A stretch of DNA of 47,078 nucleotides from RPRI01 sp051233685 (GTDB taxonomy: Bacteria; Desulfobacterota; Desulfobacteria; Desulfobacterales; RPRI01): contig NZ_JBAMMY010000286.1 in assembly GCF_051233685.1 (NCBI RefSeq), positions 1-47,078 on the forward strand, given 5' to 3'. The notes below the pieces were generated by a model, which made no database searches, was not told the DNA's origin, and worked only from the letters and a program-made list of their open reading frames with translations. The position numbers and the translations under genes were made by a program. Each line of letters starts with the position of its first letter. Within the stretch, counting starts at the first letter, position 1. This document shows positions 33,576-40,788 of the stretch, piece after piece.

Positions 33576-34112
33576 TTTTATGGATGCCCTTTCTTTTATA
33601 TGAGAATACAGGAGTCAGAATACAGAAGAAAAACAACAGCATGGTTATTCTGTCTCCTGACTCCTGACTCCTGACTCCTGGCTCCTGTATTCTCATGCTT
33701 CGTTGTGCCTGCCCCGGGCATGGAGGTTAGTATAAGCAGCGGCAAAATAATGATTTTGTATTGTTGCCGGTTATATGATTTTAATGTAAAACAAGCATAA
33801 AGGACGTAATTTAAAATATCAATATACAATTAAAGGGCAGGGGGGTTGTAAAGTTTAAGTTGTGGAGCCAATTCCAAAACTCTCAAGCCTGTCGTTCCCG
33901 ATATTTCAATAATAGCGCCATCAATAAAAGATTCTGGCTTTTTTATTTAAATTATATTATCACTATTTAAGGTGTGTGCTATTTCCATCTTTTTGGCGGG
34001 TTAATTACCTTGATGACAATCTGCCGATGGAAACTCCGCCTTCTCCCTGAATATAACTTTTGAATATTTCTTTTACACCAGCTCTCTATCATATTTCAGG
34101 GGGAAAAGAATT
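33576..34112. other. Long intergenic region upstream of the IdeS-like gene
   Basis: Apart from the palindromic heptad cassette at 33601-33695 there is no gene-like ORF. At 33982-34040 two complementary pairs interlock: TTTCCATC (33982-33989) with GATGGAAA (34026-34033), and GGCGG (33995-33999) with CCGCC (34036-34040). This would allow an H-type pseudoknot in a leader RNA. No known riboswitch consensus is recognised. Confidence 0.35.
33601..33695. repeat. Palindromic heptad cassette upstream of the DUF882 gene
   Basis: A perfect 14-bp inverted repeat, TGAGAATACAGGAG (33601-33614) with 33682-33695, encloses five in-phase heptads (CTCCTGA three times, CTCCTGG, CTCCTGT) at 33654-33688. The last heptad is part of the right arm. 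It shares the design of the cassettes at 23410 and 26637, but with a different heptad sequence. Confidence 0.85.
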
Positions 34113-34184
34113 ATGACATCCATGTTCTATCCGGTGCAGGATTGTCCTGCTGACCGTATTGTGCTGCTGACAGTAAACAAATAA
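34113..34184 (+). CDS. Possible 23-residue leader peptide
   Basis: ATG at 34113 preceded by AGGGGGAAAAG, ending TAA at 34182-34184, which touches the AAGGAGG ribosome site of the next gene. The peptide begins MTSMFYPVQDC. A 6-bp hairpin (GCAGGA, loop TTG, TCCTGC) lies inside. The position suggests translational coupling or attenuation for the IdeS-like gene, but the ORF is short and may be fortuitous. Confidence 0.3.
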   Translation: MTSMFYPVQDCPADRIVLLTVNK

Positions 34185-34197
34185 AGGAGGCGGTAGG

Positions 34198-35019
34198 ATG
34201 AAGAAAGCAAGATTGTTTGCAGGAGGGTTAACTCTGTTATTGTGTTTGATGAGTTATCAGTCTCCGGTATTTGGGGCATCTTATTTTGGTTATCAGGATT
34301 TTGGCGGAACATGGCATGACGCGAATAAAACCGGGAAAAACGATAACTTTATGTGCTGGGCTGCCACTGCTTCAAATGTTATAGCTGGGGCTGGATGGGG
34401 CTATCCTGACGGGTCGTTAGAAGATGAAAATGCCATTTTTCAATATTATAAGGGTCATTTTTCCAATTTTTTAGGTAGTACAAAAAAGGCTATAAAATGG
34501 TAGTTTGACGGACAAGAGACAAACATGCTCTCTATACTCGAAACGCCAGGTGGCGGTTTTTGGAACACATACAGCTTTGATAAATATATTATAGGTTTAA
34601 CTGCAACTGGTCCGGCTCAAATTATGTCAAAAATTGATAATTTTCTTCACGATGGTGATAGCATAGCGTTAACCATTATTGGAGGAAATTTAATTCCTAA
34701 CCACGCAATCTCATTATGGGGATTTGACTATGAATCAGATGATAAGGGCAATATCACTTATACAGATGTATATGTCACTGATTCGGATGATAATTATATA
34801 GGATTGAAGCGTTATGGGCTCAATTTTTATAATAACAAATATTATTTAGATAATTTTATTTATAATAATTCAAAAAATTGGTATCTTGGAAGTGCTGTAG
34901 CTCTTAAAAAAGCACCTTTTTCATCGGCAAAACAGGTCCCCGAACCATCTTTAATACTTCTTTTTTGCATAGGTTTATTTAGCATAGCAGGGATAAAAGC
35001 CGGAATTAAGAAAAAATAA
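34198..35019 (+). pseudogene. IdeS/Mac-like cysteine protease with PEP-CTERM tail, interrupted by an amber codon
   Basis: Read through one in-frame TAG (34501-34503, codon 102), this is a 273-residue exported protein. It has a signal peptide (about 1-26), then the catalytic triad of streptococcal IdeS/Mac-type (C66) proteases: Cys53 in FMCWAATAS, His169 in NHAISLWGFD, Asp195 in YVTDSDDN. Motif order and spacing match IdeS (NHVINLWGADFD, YVTDSDSN). The C-terminus is a PEP-CTERM sorting signal: VPEPS, a hydrophobic helix, then GIKKK. The TAG follows a TGG and precedes FDG; family members in memory have WWFDG here, so a TGG-to-TAG mutation is likely. The AAGGAGG ribosome site is intact and the downstream frame is clean, so inactivation is recent, or the stop is suppressed. 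Confidence 0.75.
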
Positions 35020-35180
35020 TCAAATATAAAATCAGATGCCCCAACGGGTTTTAATTACAACATAAAGTATCGCCCAGCCGGGCACTTGCTGTGACAAGAT
35101 AAATTCGAACAACATTATCTCAGGTGGCACAGAAATTGAATAGTATCTTTGTTAAACCCTTTAACCGGATAAGGATACTT

Positions 35181-35960
35181 ATGAGCATATCCGCCATTAT
35201 CAAAGACTCTTTAATATCTGTAAACAGAATAAACGGTTTGCCTGATATAGCAGGTAAAGAAAGACCTGCCGTTGAACCTGATGCCGGCAGCTTTCAGGAT
35301 TTATTCAATCAGGCCGTTTCATCCGCAAATCCCCGGACAATTCAGGAGCTGACATCTCCAACGTCCCGGAAACGGATTCAGGGGATGATGGATATTGAGC
35401 TTCTTGACATGATGGATGAGGATCACGAGGAGAAACCAGATTTTATTTTCAACCTGTCTTGCCTGTTGGAGCCCCCGGCTGTCTCAAATGATACTGATCT
35501 GCATGAAGCGTCAAAAAATCAACGCATCATTAATACAAATGACGTGTTACCGAATATAAATGACGTATTGCCGTCAAAACACAGCTTTGATGCTGTAATT
35601 GAAAATGCGGCGAAAATCCATGATATGGATCCTGATCTTATCAAAAGTGTGATTCAGATTGAAAGCAATTTCCATCCTGAAAGCACATCTTCGGCTGGAG
35701 CGATGGGACTTATGCAGCTTATGCCAGGCACAGCGAAGGATCTTGGTGTCAAAAACGCTTATGATCCTGTGGAAAATATCATGGGTGGGACAAAATACCT
35801 GAAGAGTCTTTTGAACCGATATGGCGGGGATACGTCTCTGGCACTTGCCGCATACAACTGGGGAGCTGGAAATCTTGAAAAGAATCCCGACAAAATGCCC
35901 AGGGAAACACGGAATTATATAAGCAAGGTTACGCAGCATTACCGGGATAGTAAGGCTTAA
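35181..35960 (+). CDS. Lytic transglycosylase (SLT domain)
   Basis: A C-terminal SLT domain (about residues 150-255) cleaves peptidoglycan glycan strands. The catalytic Glu is in IQIESNFHP, followed by GAMGLMQLMPGTA and ALAAYNWGAGNL, all canonical. The N-terminal about 130 residues are low-similarity and acidic (MMDEDHEEK) and no signal peptide is apparent, so export would need another route, as for flagellum- or secretion-associated transglycosylases. I choose the ATG at 35181, with AAGGA 6 nt upstream, over a GTG at 35124. Confidence 0.88.
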   Translation: MSISAIIKDSLISVNRINGLPDIAGKERPAVEPDAGSFQDLFNQAVSSANPRTIQELTSPTSRKRIQGMMDIELLDMMDEDHEEKPDFIFNLSCLLEPPAVSNDTDLHEASKNQRIINTNDVLPNINDVLPSKHSFDAVIENAAKIHDMDPDLIKSVIQIESNFHPESTSSAGAMGLMQLMPGTAKDLGVKNAYDPVENIMGGTKYLKSLLNRYGGDTSLALAAYNWGAGNLEKNPDKMPRETRNYISKVTQHYRDSKA

Positions 35961-36078
35961 AATAATGCCTGGATGGGGAAACACCTTGCTTTTTTTATAA
36001 TAATGTTTATGTTATAAAAGTTACGGAATGGATTAAACATAATCCGGAACAGGTCAAGCAACAAGGTAAAAACAAATA

Positions 36079-37086
36079 ATGAAGGGATTCAGTTTAGCCC
36101 AAAAAGCTATAAATCAAGCCCGTTGGCCAATCACCTGGCCTTTTATCATCCATCAACAATCAGAATGTCCTGAAACACAGAAGGATTATTCTTCTGATTC
36201 TGTTCCAAATATTAGTTTGAACTTAAAAATTATGAGTTTTAATATCCGGCGTGGAACTGCGCGAGACGGTAAAAATCACTGGAAATATCGCCGCAGCCTT
36301 GTGCATGAGATTTTAGATCTATATTGTCCGGATGTTTTGGGCCTTCAGGAAGCCTTAGACTTTCAAATTCCTGAAATCAGCGCCATGCTTCCCGGATATA
36401 AGAATGTAGGCATTGGAGATTTAGGCGGCAGCAAAAGACTGCATAACACCATTTTTTATGATGCGAATCGGTTTGAACTATCTGAGGAAGGCACCTTTTG
36501 GTTGTCAGACACACCCGATATCCCGCGGTCTAAAGGATGGGGAAACATTATGCCGCGTATCTGCACCTGGGTGCGTTTGATTGAAAAAAATTCCGGGCAG
36601 GCTTTTTACTTCTATAATACCCATTTGGATCATCTCTCCCAAGGCTCAAGGAAAAAAAGTGTTATCTTTTTGATTAAGCGTATTCATGCGCGTTCTTATC
36701 CTGACCCATTTATTCTGACAGGTGATTTTAATGCCAGGGAAAGAAGTGCGCCTATACAATATCTGAAAGGCAAAAGCCCTTTAAGAATCAAAACAAAGCT
36801 TACAGTAATAAATCCTACACCTTTGGTAGACACCTTCAGGGTGCGACATCCTAAAAACCGAAATTCTGTTACTTTCCATGGGTTTCGAAAATATTTTTTC
36901 CGCTTCAGGCTTGATTATATATTTGTCCCTTCTTCTGTGCGGGTCCTGGATGCAAAAATAATTCAACTGCGATGGAAAAAGTGTTATCCCTCAGACCATT
37001 TTCCGCTATTTACACATATTGGCTTACCTGTAAACGATGCCTCTTTGGATTCTATCTCCTGTTTGGACGAAGCAATTAATCAATAG
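36079..37086 (+). CDS. Endonuclease/exonuclease/phosphatase-family hydrolase
   Basis: A 335-residue EEP-fold metal-dependent phosphoesterase. Conserved pieces are IMSFNIRRGT (Asn), DVLGLQEALD (catalytic Glu), FYFYNTHLDHLS (His), ILTGDFNARE (Asp/Asn) and CYPSDHFPLFTHI (C-terminal Asp-His). The first about 50 residues are poorly conserved, with no clear signal peptide. Substrate (nucleic acid, phosphoinositide or sugar phosphate) cannot be deduced. It converges with metF, with a shared terminator in between. Confidence 0.88.
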   Translation: MKGFSLAQKAINQARWPITWPFIIHQQSECPETQKDYSSDSVPNISLNLKIMSFNIRRGTARDGKNHWKYRRSLVHEILDLYCPDVLGLQEALDFQIPEISAMLPGYKNVGIGDLGGSKRLHNTIFYDANRFELSEEGTFWLSDTPDIPRSKGWGNIMPRICTWVRLIEKNSGQAFYFYNTHLDHLSQGSRKKSVIFLIKRIHARSYPDPFILTGDFNARERSAPIQYLKGKSPLRIKTKLTVINPTPLVDTFRVRHPKNRNSVTFHGFRKYFFRFRLDYIFVPSSVRVLDAKIIQLRWKKCYPSDHFPLFTHIGLPVNDASLDSISCLDEAINQ

Positions 37087-37207
37087 AAAGTACTATCCCT
37101 GTTTGATATGGAAAACAGACAAATTGTAGCATAAAAAAAGAAAAAAGTGGAATGATTCAGGGTAGTTCAGAGGTGTATAGATTGGATTGGTTAAAATGTG
37201 AGAATTA

Positions 37208-37248
37208 TAGAAAACCGTCAGGAAGAAATCCTCTGACGGTTTTCTATG
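37208..37248. terminator. Bidirectional terminator between the EEP gene and metF
   Basis: A 15-bp perfect stem (37208-37222 with 37234-37248), the arms being an A-rich and a T-rich flank around CCGTCAG/CTGACGG, with an 11-base loop. It provides U tracts in both directions and sits between two converging genes. Confidence 0.8.
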
Positions 37249-37270
37249 TTTTTACCCGGATTATTAATAA

Positions 37271-38194
37271 TCAAACTACAGGTCTTGGAAGCATTTTTGC
37301 GCGTTCGGCAATTTCGGGGACCTTGTGTTCCCATTCAATAGCCATAAGATGAACACCTGCCACACCTTTCATCTCTTTGAACTCTTCAATCTGTTCGCAT
37401 GCTATCTTTATGCCTTCATCCGCCTGCATCTTTTTGTCAACACCCTGAAGCCGTTTTATAAGTTCATCGGGAACATCCATGCCGGGTACGTTGTTCTTCA
37501 TGTACTTTGCCATACCAACGCCTTTCATGGGGGTGACTCCGGCAAGAATATAGACTTTTTCGGTAAGACCCATGTCATTTGCCATTTTAATGAATTTTCT
37601 GAATTTATCCATGTTGTATATGCACTGAGTCTGGATAAAATCGACACCTGCTTTTATTTTTTTTGCAAGGCGATGTACTCTCCATTCAAATGGGTCGGCA
37701 AAGGGGTTTGATGCTGCGCCGATAAACATTTTAGGCGGATGTTCCATTTCCGTACCACCTAACATTTTTGCGTCATCACGCATTCTTTTTACCATGCCTA
37801 TAAGCTGCATTGAATCGATATCGAAAACACCTTTAGACTGGGGGTGATCACCAAATTTCTGATGATCGCCGGATAGACACAGCATGTTTCTTATTCCAAG
37901 GGCATATGCTCCAAGAATATCGCTTTGCATGGCAAGACGGTTGCGGTCACGGCATACCATCTGGTAATTAGGCTCAAGTCCTTCCTGAATTGCGATTATG
38001 GAAGCAGCCCAGCTTGACATACGCACAACAGCTGTCTGGTTATCTGTGATATTGACCGAATCAACCATACCTTTTAAGTATGACGCTTTTTTCCTTACTT
38101 CATCGGCATCAGTTCCTCGGGGCGGTCCAAGCTCACCTGTAAATGCAAAATGCCCCGCCGCCAAGACTTTTTCCAAATTGCTGCCTGATTTCAT
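37271..38194 (-). CDS. metF: 5,10-methylenetetrahydrofolate reductase
   Basis: A 307-residue TIM-barrel flavoenzyme interconverting methylene- and methyl-tetrahydrofolate, a methyl-branch step of the Wood-Ljungdahl pathway. Landmarks are FTGELGPPRG (N-terminal Glu), VNITDNQTAVVRMSS, the PNYQMVCRDRNR segment and IRNMLCLSGDHQ. It is the short form that, in acetogens such as Moorella, needs MetV and an Hdr-type partner to receive electrons, and all of those are upstream in this operon. It is separated from metV by 152 nt with two hairpins. In an acetate-oxidising organism it would run oxidatively. Confidence 0.95.
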   Translation of the reverse strand: MKSGSNLEKVLAAGHFAFTGELGPPRGTDADEVRKKASYLKGMVDSVNITDNQTAVVRMSSWAASIIAIQEGLEPNYQMVCRDRNRLAMQSDILGAYALGIRNMLCLSGDHQKFGDHPQSKGVFDIDSMQLIGMVKRMRDDAKMLGGTEMEHPPKMFIGAASNPFADPFEWRVHRLAKKIKAGVDFIQTQCIYNMDKFRKFIKMANDMGLTEKVYILAGVTPMKGVGMAKYMKNNVPGMDVPDELIKRLQGVDKKMQADEGIKIACEQIEEFKEMKGVAGVHLMAIEWEHKVPEIAERAKMLPRPVV

Positions 38195-38239
38195 TTTTAT
38201 CTTGTCCTATATATTTAAATTACTTATTTCTTATTTCGT

Positions 38240-38338
38240 GCGGGCAAAATTAACTTGTTTTGCCCGCTTATAAAATCAACCAATAAAAACTTTCTGCTCC
38301 TTGTGCTTTTAAAATAAACGTTCAATCTTAAAAGGAGC
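38240..38338 (-). promoter_or_regulatory. Two hairpins in the metV-metF spacer
   Basis: GCGGGCAAAA (38240-38249) pairs perfectly with 38258-38267 (10 bp, 8-base loop). A second, looser fold joins GCTCCTT (38296-38302) and AAGGAGC (38332-38338). On the metF transcript neither has a clean U tract, so they look more like processing or stability elements that set the metF level relative to upstream genes than terminators. Confidence 0.45.
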
Positions 38339-38346
38339 GTTTGTTT

Positions 38347-39018
38347 CTATAATTTTTCCGGTTTTTTATACCCCGGTTGGATTACAGTTCTTGGCGTCTG
38401 GTTCTGCCAATCTGAAGGAGGAGTAATTTCCAGGATACAGTCCAGGCGGTTTTGGGCTTTAAGCCTTTCATATATCATATACCATGCGCATGGCTGATCC
38501 TTGTCTATCTCACAGCTCCCCTTATTTGTTCCGCCGCACGGACCATTGTAAAGCCCTTTTGCACACATGGTTACAGGGCATATCCCGCCTGTAAGACCAA
38601 GAACACAACTGCTGCATGAACGGCATCTTTCCTCATACCATCCCACATCCTGGTTTACACCGATAAATGTGGTGTCAACAGCAGGAAGCACCGGTTTATC
38701 CGGATATCTTTCAGCAAGAAACTGAATCCCGGCTCCGCATGCCATTGAAAGAAGAGCATCATAATCTTTTACTTTGGAATCAAGAGCTTCAAGATATTCC
38801 CTGTCGCACTGTCTTTCAACAGTAATACCGCTTATGTCTATCGGATTATCTTCAAGTTTTCGCGCCATATCAAGTTCTGCATTAAGCACCGCGACTTCTT
38901 TTTCGCCGCCGGCAAGACATACGGCCACGCATGTTCCACAACCTACATTAAGAACTTTTTTATAATTCTTAATAAGGTTTTTAATCTCATCAAAGGGTTT
39001 TCTTTTCGCAACAATCAT
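38347..39018 (-). CDS. metV: MetV, methylenetetrahydrofolate reductase accessory Fe-S protein
   Basis: A 223-residue protein of the MTHFR C-terminal (MetV) family, with an N-terminal cysteine motif (VGCGTCVAVC, about 26-35) and a C-terminal set (RCRSCSSCV, GGICPVTMCAKG, NGPCGG, GSCEIDKDQPCAW) that should bind Fe-S and/or zinc. It pairs with MetF and transfers electrons to its flavin in the Moorella-type complex. It starts 12 nt after the HdrC/CCG fusion gene, with AGGAGG in between. Confidence 0.92.
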   Translation of the reverse strand: MIVAKRKPFDEIKNLIKNYKKVLNVGCGTCVAVCLAGGEKEVAVLNAELDMARKLEDNPIDISGITVERQCDREYLEALDSKVKDYDALLSMACGAGIQFLAERYPDKPVLPAVDTTFIGVNQDVGWYEERCRSCSSCVLGLTGGICPVTMCAKGLYNGPCGGTNKGSCEIDKDQPCAWYMIYERLKAQNRLDCILEITPPSDWQNQTPRTVIQPGYKKPEKL

Positions 39019-39030
39019 ATACCCTCCTCT

Positions 39031-40350
39031 TTATTCGGCCGTTTCAGGATGAAATACATTAACTTCTTTCAGATCATCTCCCAGGTATTCCCGTTCATTC
39101 GGCCCAAGTATTCCTAAAGAAAGACAAATAAGCGTCCATAAGTGCACAACATTATAGTGAGCGCCGTAATGTTCGCTCAGTTCATGAATCTGAGCGTGAC
39201 AGTTATGGCATCCCGCTATACAATAGGTTGCTCCTGTGGCCTGTATCTGCTGATCTTTCAGCTTTCCATACTGTAGACGCTGATCCTTCATTCCCGACTG
39301 GAGGAATCCGCCGCCGCCGCCGCAGCAGTAGTTGTTTGATCTGTTAGGCTGCATATCTATGAAATTTTCCTCACCGACAACCGACCTGACCACATACCGC
39401 AGATCCTCGGCTATGGGATCGCCATAGCTCTTTCGAACAATCTGGCAGGGGTCCTGTACTGTAAATTTGATCTTCAAATCCTTGTTCCAGTCAGAATTTA
39501 CTTTCAATTTTCCTTCACGTATCCACTTGGCGTAATATTCATAAATATTTTTAACTTCAAAATTGTGCTCAAGATTGAATTTTTTCAGTCCGGCCCGGAC
39601 TGAGAATGTAACATGCCCTCACTCCGTATTGAGAAATATCTTACACCCCAGCTTATTGGCCTGATTAACTGTAGTTCTGGTAATTTTTTCCCAGGAATTA
39701 TTATCAGCCAGGAACATGCAGTAGTTTTCTCCCGCCCAGCCGTGGCTGCCATATGTCCAGTCTGCTCCGGCAAGATGCAGGATTTTCCACAAAGGAACCA
39801 TTTCATTGGGCTCGGTAACCGGTTCTCTGGAATTCTGATTCAAAAAGAATTCAGCACCATCTTTATCTATCGGCGCTTCCATGTCCGCAAATTCAGGTTG
39901 CGCCTCTTTGTATTCCTCAAGCACATCCTCTACAACAAACACAAAATCATCAGGAGATATGCCCATGGCGCTGGTGCTTTCATTTCTTAACGCCATATCG
40001 CATGATCCAAGGATGCCTTTTGGCCTTTGATCTCTTGGCCGCAGACCACGTGCATTGTAAACCAGTTGCGGAATATCTATTTTCATAGGGCAAACATAGA
40101 TACACCTCTGACACATAGTACACATCCATGGCCAGTCGCTCTTTAATATCTCATCGTCCAAGCCAAGCGCCGCCATGCGCAAAAACTTCCTCGGATCCAT
40201 GCCCTCAAGCCCTGTTGCAGGACATCCTGATGAACATGCTCCGCAGGTAAGACAAAGATTGAGATTGCCCCCTTCAGGGAGAATCGCCTTGACTTTGTCT
40301 ATAAACATACTTTTCTTTTTTCCGCCAAGTTTGATTGCTTCTTCCGCCAT
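39031..40350 (-). CDS. Selenocysteine-containing HdrC/CCG-domain fusion (HdrD-like)
   Basis: A 439-residue protein read through UGA at 39619-39621 (Sec244). The N-terminal ferredoxin part has two C-x2-C-x2-C-x3-C sites (CLTCGACSSGCP about 33, CTMCQRCIYVCP about 77), as in HdrC. The C-terminal part has a CCG domain (DPC, CCGGGGG, CHNC) for a non-cubane cluster, as in HdrB/HdrD. The Sec lies in N-T-E-Sec-G-H, where relatives carry E-C-G-H. A perfect 8-bp hairpin follows. Frame, motifs and spacing continue uninterrupted on both sides, so this is not a pseudogene. It starts 3 nt after mvhD with its own AAGGAG. Confidence 0.88.
39585..39603 (-). promoter_or_regulatory. Bacterial SECIS element of the HdrC/CCG fusion
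   Basis: In the mRNA, TCAGTCCG and CGGACTGA form a perfect 8-bp stem closed by the loop GGC. The stem begins 15 nt after the UGA and the loop 23 nt after it, inside the published range for bacterial SECIS elements, with the usual guanine at the loop start. Confidence 0.8.
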
Positions 40351-40353
40351 AAT

Positions 40354-40788
40354 TTACTCCTTATTTTTGGCTGTTGACCATTTTTTTAATGGGTTAGGCC
40401 CAAGCTTCTTTATATGTTCAGTCATCTCTTTTGCATATGCTGCAAAAGTTGGTCCCTCGCCGGAAGACAGGTTATACATCCTTACCCTGTCCCCTTCAAG
40501 TCCGACCTCTTCTAAAAGTTTCTGTACGTGCATTACCCGTTCCCTGGCGCGTAAATTTCCTTCTTTATAATGACATGTTCCTTCCAGGCAGCCGACAACA
40601 TAAGCGCCGTCAGCTCCCATCTGAAAGGCTCTCATTAAATGCATGACATCTACTTTTCCGGTACAGGGAACCCGTATAATTTTAATATTTGCAGGATAAT
40701 CAAGCCGCATCGAACCTGCCAGGTCCGCAGCCGAATATCCTCAGTAATCACAACAAAACGCAATAATAGTTGGTTCAAAGTCAGACAT
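40354..40788 (-). CDS. mvhD: Selenocysteine-containing MvhD (short form)
   Basis: A 144-residue MvhD/FrhD-family [2Fe-2S] protein that links HdrA to its electron donor. The start (ATG 40788, AGGGGGA upstream) overlaps the hdrA stop by one base. Codon 16 is UGA (40741-40743) in A-F-C-C-D-Y-Sec-G-Y; family members carry C-C-N-W-C-S-Y here, as the second MvhD in this operon does (CNWCAY). Downstream motifs VPCTGKVDV and GCLEGTCHYKEGN keep their cysteines. Ignoring the Sec would delete the conserved N-terminus. Confidence 0.9.
40712..40726 (-). promoter_or_regulatory. SECIS element of short mvhD
   Basis: GGACCU, loop GGC, AGGUUC (6 bp with one G-U pair) starts 14 nt after the UGA; the loop starts 20 nt after it. 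The ACCUGG-N-AGGU apex is shared with the SECIS of the long mvhD. Confidence 0.65.

Noticed and set aside
33982..34040. Known riboswitch (for example a cyclic-di-GMP class) before the IdeS-like gene
   Set aside because: The conserved core bases of known classes that I can recall are not present; only a possible pseudoknot remains.
37152..37352. 66-codon ORF over the metF terminator
   Set aside because: It reads through the bidirectional terminator and the reverse complement of the metF 3' end.
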